Below the pieces are notes generated by a model that searched no databases, had not been told where the DNA came from, and saw nothing but the letters and a program-made list of their open reading frames with translations. Positions 60,899 through 64,000 of a stretch of DNA of 64,000 nucleotides are shown here, piece by piece. Where the stretch lies: NCBI RefSeq assembly GCF_002735905.1, contig NZ_PEBD01000008.1, positions 1-64,000 on the forward strand. The letters run 5' to 3'. The translations under genes and the position numbers were made by a program. The stretch comes from Williamsia muralis. Its GTDB lineage: Bacteria; Actinomycetota; Actinomycetes; Mycobacteriales; Mycobacteriaceae. Each line of letters begins with the position of its first letter. The first letter of the stretch is position 1.

Positions 60899-61543
60899 CT
60901 ATCGAGGGCGCGGCACCGTCTTGTCGATGAACAGTGCCTCGACCGAGACACATACGGTGCCGTCTGCAGTGCGAATGTCGCCGACGGTATTGATCTTGAT
61001 CCCCTCTTCGGCGACCATCCGGCCGCTCACGGTCAGCGGTTCGAACAGAGGCGTAGGACGGTGGTAGCGGACGTTGAGTTGTGCTGTGGCACCGCTACGG
61101 CCCGCCCAGGCATTCGCCACACCGAGGGTGTGGTCGAGAAGCATTGCTGCTACGCCGCCATGAAGGTGTCCGGGTGGACCCTGGTATGGAAAAGTCAGTG
61201 TCACTTCACCTTCGACAGAACCGTCCTCGCGGCCGGCCAGTGTCAGCGGCGGCGCAATCGCATTCTCTGGTCCGGTGACCGGGTCGTGGCGGGTGACGCC
61301 TTCGCCGTGCCACATGTCGATCAGCCGCTCGGCGATCTCCGGCGAGTGTTCTTCGAGGTGCTCGGCGATGTTGTCCAGCTCCTCGGCGACCCGTTGCAAA
61401 TTGGCATTCGTTCGGTCCGTGCGCAACAGGGCGTCCACGACCCGACGCGCCGCAGCCGTGGCGCGGTCGACGGGCCGGTCCTGAGGAGCCGAGGTGAGCA
61501 CCGTTCCGTCAGGCGCATTACCGACGGTGGGGTGAAGGGTCAT
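60899..61543 (-). CDS. PaaI-family hotdog thioesterase
   Basis: The 214-residue protein has a roughly 110-residue helical N-terminal extension and a C-terminal hotdog domain with GPPGHLHGGVAAMLLDHTLGVANAW and ATAQLNVRYHRPTPLFEPL. The HGG loop and helix Asp are kept. It should hydrolyse acyl-CoA esters, perhaps rescuing CoA during steroid side-chain breakdown. The ATG overlaps the MaoC stop (ATGA). Confidence 0.88.
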   Translation of the reverse strand: MTLHPTVGNAPDGTVLTSAPQDRPVDRATAAARRVVDALLRTDRTNANLQRVAEELDNIAEHLEEHSPEIAERLIDMWHGEGVTRHDPVTGPENAIAPPLTLAGREDGSVEGEVTLTFPYQGPPGHLHGGVAAMLLDHTLGVANAWAGRSGATAQLNVRYHRPTPLFEPLTVSGRMVAEEGIKINTVGDIRTADGTVCVSVEALFIDKTVPRPR

Positions 61544-62409
61544 CGGATCTCCATGTGTGCGTGGGTCAATGCCGCCTGACCATCACGGTCCGGGCAGACA
61601 GCGTGCAGGATGAGCCGGTTGTCCTCGCGCCACACCGATGTCTCGATGGCCTCACCGGGATAGATCGATCCGGCGAACCGCGCCGAAAACGTCTGTACAG
61701 CCGCGGTATCACCGCCGAGGACGCCATCGACGACGGCCTTGCAGACCACGCCGTAGGATGCCAGCCCGTGCAGGATGGGCCGATCGAAACCGGCGTGCGC
61801 GGCGAAATCCGGATCCGCGTGCAGAGGGTTCATGTCGCCGCTGAGACGGTAGACGAGGGCTTGTCGGGCGGTGGTCTGCGATCTGAGTACCTCGTCCGGC
61901 GCGCGGTCTGGGGCGACTGCGGACGTCTCGGGGCCCGCGGGGCCTCCGAATCCGCCCTCACCACTGGCCCAGATCTGCATCTCGCTGGTCCACAACGGGT
62001 TCCCGTCCACGTCGGCGGCCGCCTGCTCCAAGACGATGACCGCCGCCTTGCCCTTGTCCCAAACCTCTGCGACGCGGGAGGACAGTACCCCTGACCCCGA
62101 AGCGGGGATGGGGCCGTGCATCGTGAGCGACTGACCGCCGTGCAGGATCTTGCGGAGATCGATGTCGATTCCCGGCAGGTTCATCCCGGGCGGTGCGATG
62201 TCCCCCGCCGAAACACCCTGTCCCGCGACCATGGCGAACGTAGGGAGCACGCTGATGTTCTTCTCGTACACCCAGCGCAATTCCGCCGGATCGACGGGAT
62301 CGGCGCCCGCACCGATCCCGAGGTGATACAGCAACACGTCCCGCTCGGTCCAGGAGACCTCTCGAACGGAGGGCTCAGCGGCCAGTGCTGCGAGTCGATC
62401 GATAGCCAC
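61540..62409 (-). CDS. MaoC-type double-hotdog enoyl-CoA hydratase (Hsd4B-like)
   Basis: The 289-residue enzyme has two hotdog repeats; the C-terminal one carries the standard motif YRLSGDMNPLHADPDFAAHAG, then FDRPILHGLASYG. The N-terminal half (ERDVLLYHLGIGAGADPVDP) is typical of peroxisomal hydratase 2 and mycobacterial 2-enoyl hydratases. AAAGGAG lies eight bases before GTG 62409. It should hydrate the enoyl-CoA made by the neighbouring dehydrogenase, plausibly in the first side-chain beta-oxidation rounds. Confidence 0.9.
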   Translation of the reverse strand: MAIDRLAALAAEPSVREVSWTERDVLLYHLGIGAGADPVDPAELRWVYEKNISVLPTFAMVAGQGVSAGDIAPPGMNLPGIDIDLRKILHGGQSLTMHGPIPASGSGVLSSRVAEVWDKGKAAVIVLEQAAADVDGNPLWTSEMQIWASGEGGFGGPAGPETSAVAPDRAPDEVLRSQTTARQALVYRLSGDMNPLHADPDFAAHAGFDRPILHGLASYGVVCKAVVDGVLGGDTAAVQTFSARFAGSIYPGEAIETSVWREDNRLILHAVCPDRDGQAALTHAHMEIR

Positions 62410-62443
62410 GGTCAGGGCTCCTTTGTGGTGCGAACGGGTTGCC

Positions 62444-64000
62444 TCACTGGCCGGGCGCGGGGTCGCGAGGTAGGCCGAGGATCCGCTCACCGATGATGTT
62501 CAGCTGGACGTTGGTGGTACCGCCGGCGATGGACAGACACTGCGAGTTCAGGAACTGCTGCGTTGGCGACCACCGGTCCTGTTCTCCGAGTAGCGCATCA
62601 GGCCCGGTCCACTCCATCGCCACCTCCCAGATCTGCTGGATGTGCTCGACGCCCAGCAACTTGGCGATGGACGACTCGGCTCCGGGTTGTCCTCCGGCGA
62701 GCGAGCGCAGTGTGGTCCGGAGCGCCATCAAGCCGCCAGACTGTGCGTCGCACAGCACTTTTCCGAGAACGGTCAGTTGCTCGTCGTCGAGACCGCCGGG
62801 CACCGACGCGGCCAGGTTCAGCAACGTTTCCCCACCCGATCCCAACGACGAGTCGTTCGACAGTGAGACCCGTTCGTTCGCCAGTGTGGTGCGCGCCAGC
62901 TTCCATCCTTCGCCGGGCTCGCCGACGAGGCAGTCGTCGGGGACGAACACGTCGTCGAGGAACACCTCGTTGAACAGTGACTCGCCGGTGATCTCGCGCA
63001 GTGGCCTGATGTCGAGGCCAGGACTGTTCTGGATGTCGACCAGGAAGTACGACAAACCTTTGTGTTTCGCGACGTCGCCGTCCGTGCGGGCCAGGCAGAT
63101 GCCCCAGTGGGCGTCGCGCGCGCCGGACGTCCACACCTTTTGTCCCTGCAGTCTCCAGCCCCCGTCGACCTTGGTGGCCTTGGTGCTCAGCCCGGCAAGG
63201 TCCGATCCGGCCCCTGGTTCGGAGAACAACTGGCACCAGACGATGTCGCCCCGTAGAGACGGCGGCACGAAGCGCTGCAGTTGCTGGTCGTCGCCATGGG
63301 CGATCAGCGTCGGGACCACCCAGTTGCCGATGATCATGTCGTGCGGCTCCAGAGCCGCCGCGCGCAATTCCTCGGCGATGACCAATTGCGTCACGGCGTC
63401 GGCCCCCTTACCCCAGGGCTCGGCGAAATGCGGTGCGGTATAGCCTCTGTCGGCCAGGTAGTTTGCTCGCTTGCTCGTGTCCAGCGACGTGGCGCCGGCC
63501 AGCTCCGACCGGATGTCGGCACGGATCGCCTCGGCCTCCGCAGGCAAGTCGATGCCGAGCACACGACGGACTCCGTCGATCGTCAGGCTCGCCACCCGTC
63601 GTCGCCAGATGGCGGTGTATCCGAGCAGGATCCGGAGGGATTGGGCGCGCCGCATGTACAGGTGAGCGTCGTGTTCCCAGGTGTACCCGATGCCGCCGAG
63701 GATTTGGATGCAGTCCTTGGTGACGGTGAAGGCCGCCTCCGGGGCCACGGCCCCCGCGACAGCGGCGGCGAGCGACGCCTCGGATCGGTTTGTCGGCGGC
63801 GCCATCGCGCGGGCAGCGTCCCACGCGGTCACCCGGGCCTGCTCGGTGGAGGCGAGCATCCGCGCAGCCTTGTGCTTGACACCCTGGAACTGACCGATGG
63901 CCCGGCCGAATTGCTGTCGTACCCGGGCATATTCAGCCGCGGTGTCGGTGGCCCAGCCGGCCAGACCTGCGGCTTCCGCAGAGAACAGTGTCGACGCGAG
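62444..64000 (-). CDS. FadE34-like two-domain acyl-CoA dehydrogenase (5' end outside window)
   Basis: The frame is open to the window edge, so the N-terminus is missing. The visible 518 codons show the C-terminal helices of a first ACAD unit (QFGRAIGQFQGVKHKAARML, QILGGIGYTWEHDAHLYMRR) and a complete second unit with QLFSEPGAGSDLAGLSTKAT, LQGQKVWTSGARDAHWGICL and GGTTNVQLNIIGERILGLPR. This duplicated layout is that of FadE34 (ChsE3), which acts on five-carbon steroid side-chain CoA esters. It heads a leftward operon with hydratase, thioesterase and SDR. Confidence 0.88.
   Translation of the reverse strand, partial: LASTLFSAEAAGLAGWATDTAAEYARVRQQFGRAIGQFQGVKHKAARMLASTEQARVTAWDAARAMAPPTNRSEASLAAAVAGAVAPEAAFTVTKDCIQILGGIGYTWEHDAHLYMRRAQSLRILLGYTAIWRRRVASLTIDGVRRVLGIDLPAEAEAIRADIRSELAGATSLDTSKRANYLADRGYTAPHFAEPWGKGADAVTQLVIAEELRAAALEPHDMIIGNWVVPTLIAHGDDQQLQRFVPPSLRGDIVWCQLFSEPGAGSDLAGLSTKATKVDGGWRLQGQKVWTSGARDAHWGICLARTDGDVAKHKGLSYFLVDIQNSPGLDIRPLREITGESLFNEVFLDDVFVPDDCLVGEPGEGWKLARTTLANERVSLSNDSSLGSGGETLLNLAASVPGGLDDEQLTVLGKVLCDAQSGGLMALRTTLRSLAGGQPGAESSIAKLLGVEHIQQIWEVAMEWTGPDALLGEQDRWSPTQQFLNSQCLSIAGGTTNVQLNIIGERILGLPRDPAPGQ

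Overview
The window is high-GC, densely coded actinobacterial DNA. Short overlapping operons (ATGA/GTGA junctions), F420-type luciferase-like oxidoreductases, a probable mycofactocin-coupled SDR, a DUF222/HNH protein, an MpaB-type oxygenase and steroid side-chain genes all point to a mycolate-containing actinomycete (Mycobacteriales; Gordonia, Williamsia or Rhodococcus-like). The genus cannot be fixed from the sequence alone. No rRNA, tRNA, CRISPR array, integrase or transposase was seen.

Layout. (1) 1-1.5 kb: end of a NarL-type histidine kinase and its response regulator. (2) 1.6-9.3 kb: a nitrogen-compound operon behind a TetR regulator and two palindromes. It encodes an APC permease, two DUF1989 proteins (urea-carboxylase-associated proteins, now linked to carboxyguanidine deiminase), a KipA-KipI carboxyltransferase protein lacking both biotin carboxylase and biotin-carrier domains, and allophanate hydrolase. 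(3) 9.3-12.5 kb: an F420-type oxidoreductase, a histidine phosphatase and an SDR-DUF2867 fusion. (4) 12.5-21.5 kb: an accessory region with orphan lipoproteins and membrane proteins, a large DUF4132 protein, a broken aac(2')-like acetyltransferase gene, four copies of a roughly 36-bp interspersed repeat, and a 158-bp direct repeat made by a displaced 3' end of an SDR gene. (5) 21.3-25.1 kb: SDR, APH-like kinase, acyl-CoA dehydrogenase and a TetR, a possible 4-hydroxyacyl-CoA module. (6) 25.3-36.3 kb: an MFS exporter, a TetR divergent from an MpaB-type oxygenase, an alpha-hydroxyacid oxidase, an MDR reductase, a DJ-1-like protein, a DUF222/HNH protein, a TDT transporter divergent from a LysR regulator, a DoxX-like protein and a hydrolase. 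(7) 36.3-40.9 kb: a manganese-type ABC importer behind a perfect 18-bp palindrome, then propionyl-CoA synthetase. (8) 41.2-44 kb: a DHA2 exporter whose start codon lies in a palindrome, a thioesterase and a DinB protein.

(9) 44-64 kb is a steroid or steroid-like acid catabolism region. Nine genes run leftward from 58.1 to 48.4 kb: flavin oxidoreductase, FadD17-like ligase, FadE29-like, ChsH2, FadE28-like, ChsH1, Ltp2, a MaoC hydratase and a KshB-like reductase. FadE29/FadE28/ChsH1/ChsH2/Ltp2 are the known set that removes the last three side-chain carbons of cholesterol as propionyl-CoA. Around them lie five SDRs, another CoA ligase, a second MaoC hydratase, a thioesterase, an F420-type oxidoreductase and a FadE34-like double acyl-CoA dehydrogenase cut by the window edge. 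The propionyl-CoA synthetase at 39 kb shares propionyl-CoA with this pathway, but is a separate transcription unit.

The most notable points are the biotin-less carboxyltransferase inside a guanidine/urea-type operon, the repeat-studded accessory region with a decayed aac(2') gene, and the SDR 3'-end duplication that resembles a remnant of gene-end integration.
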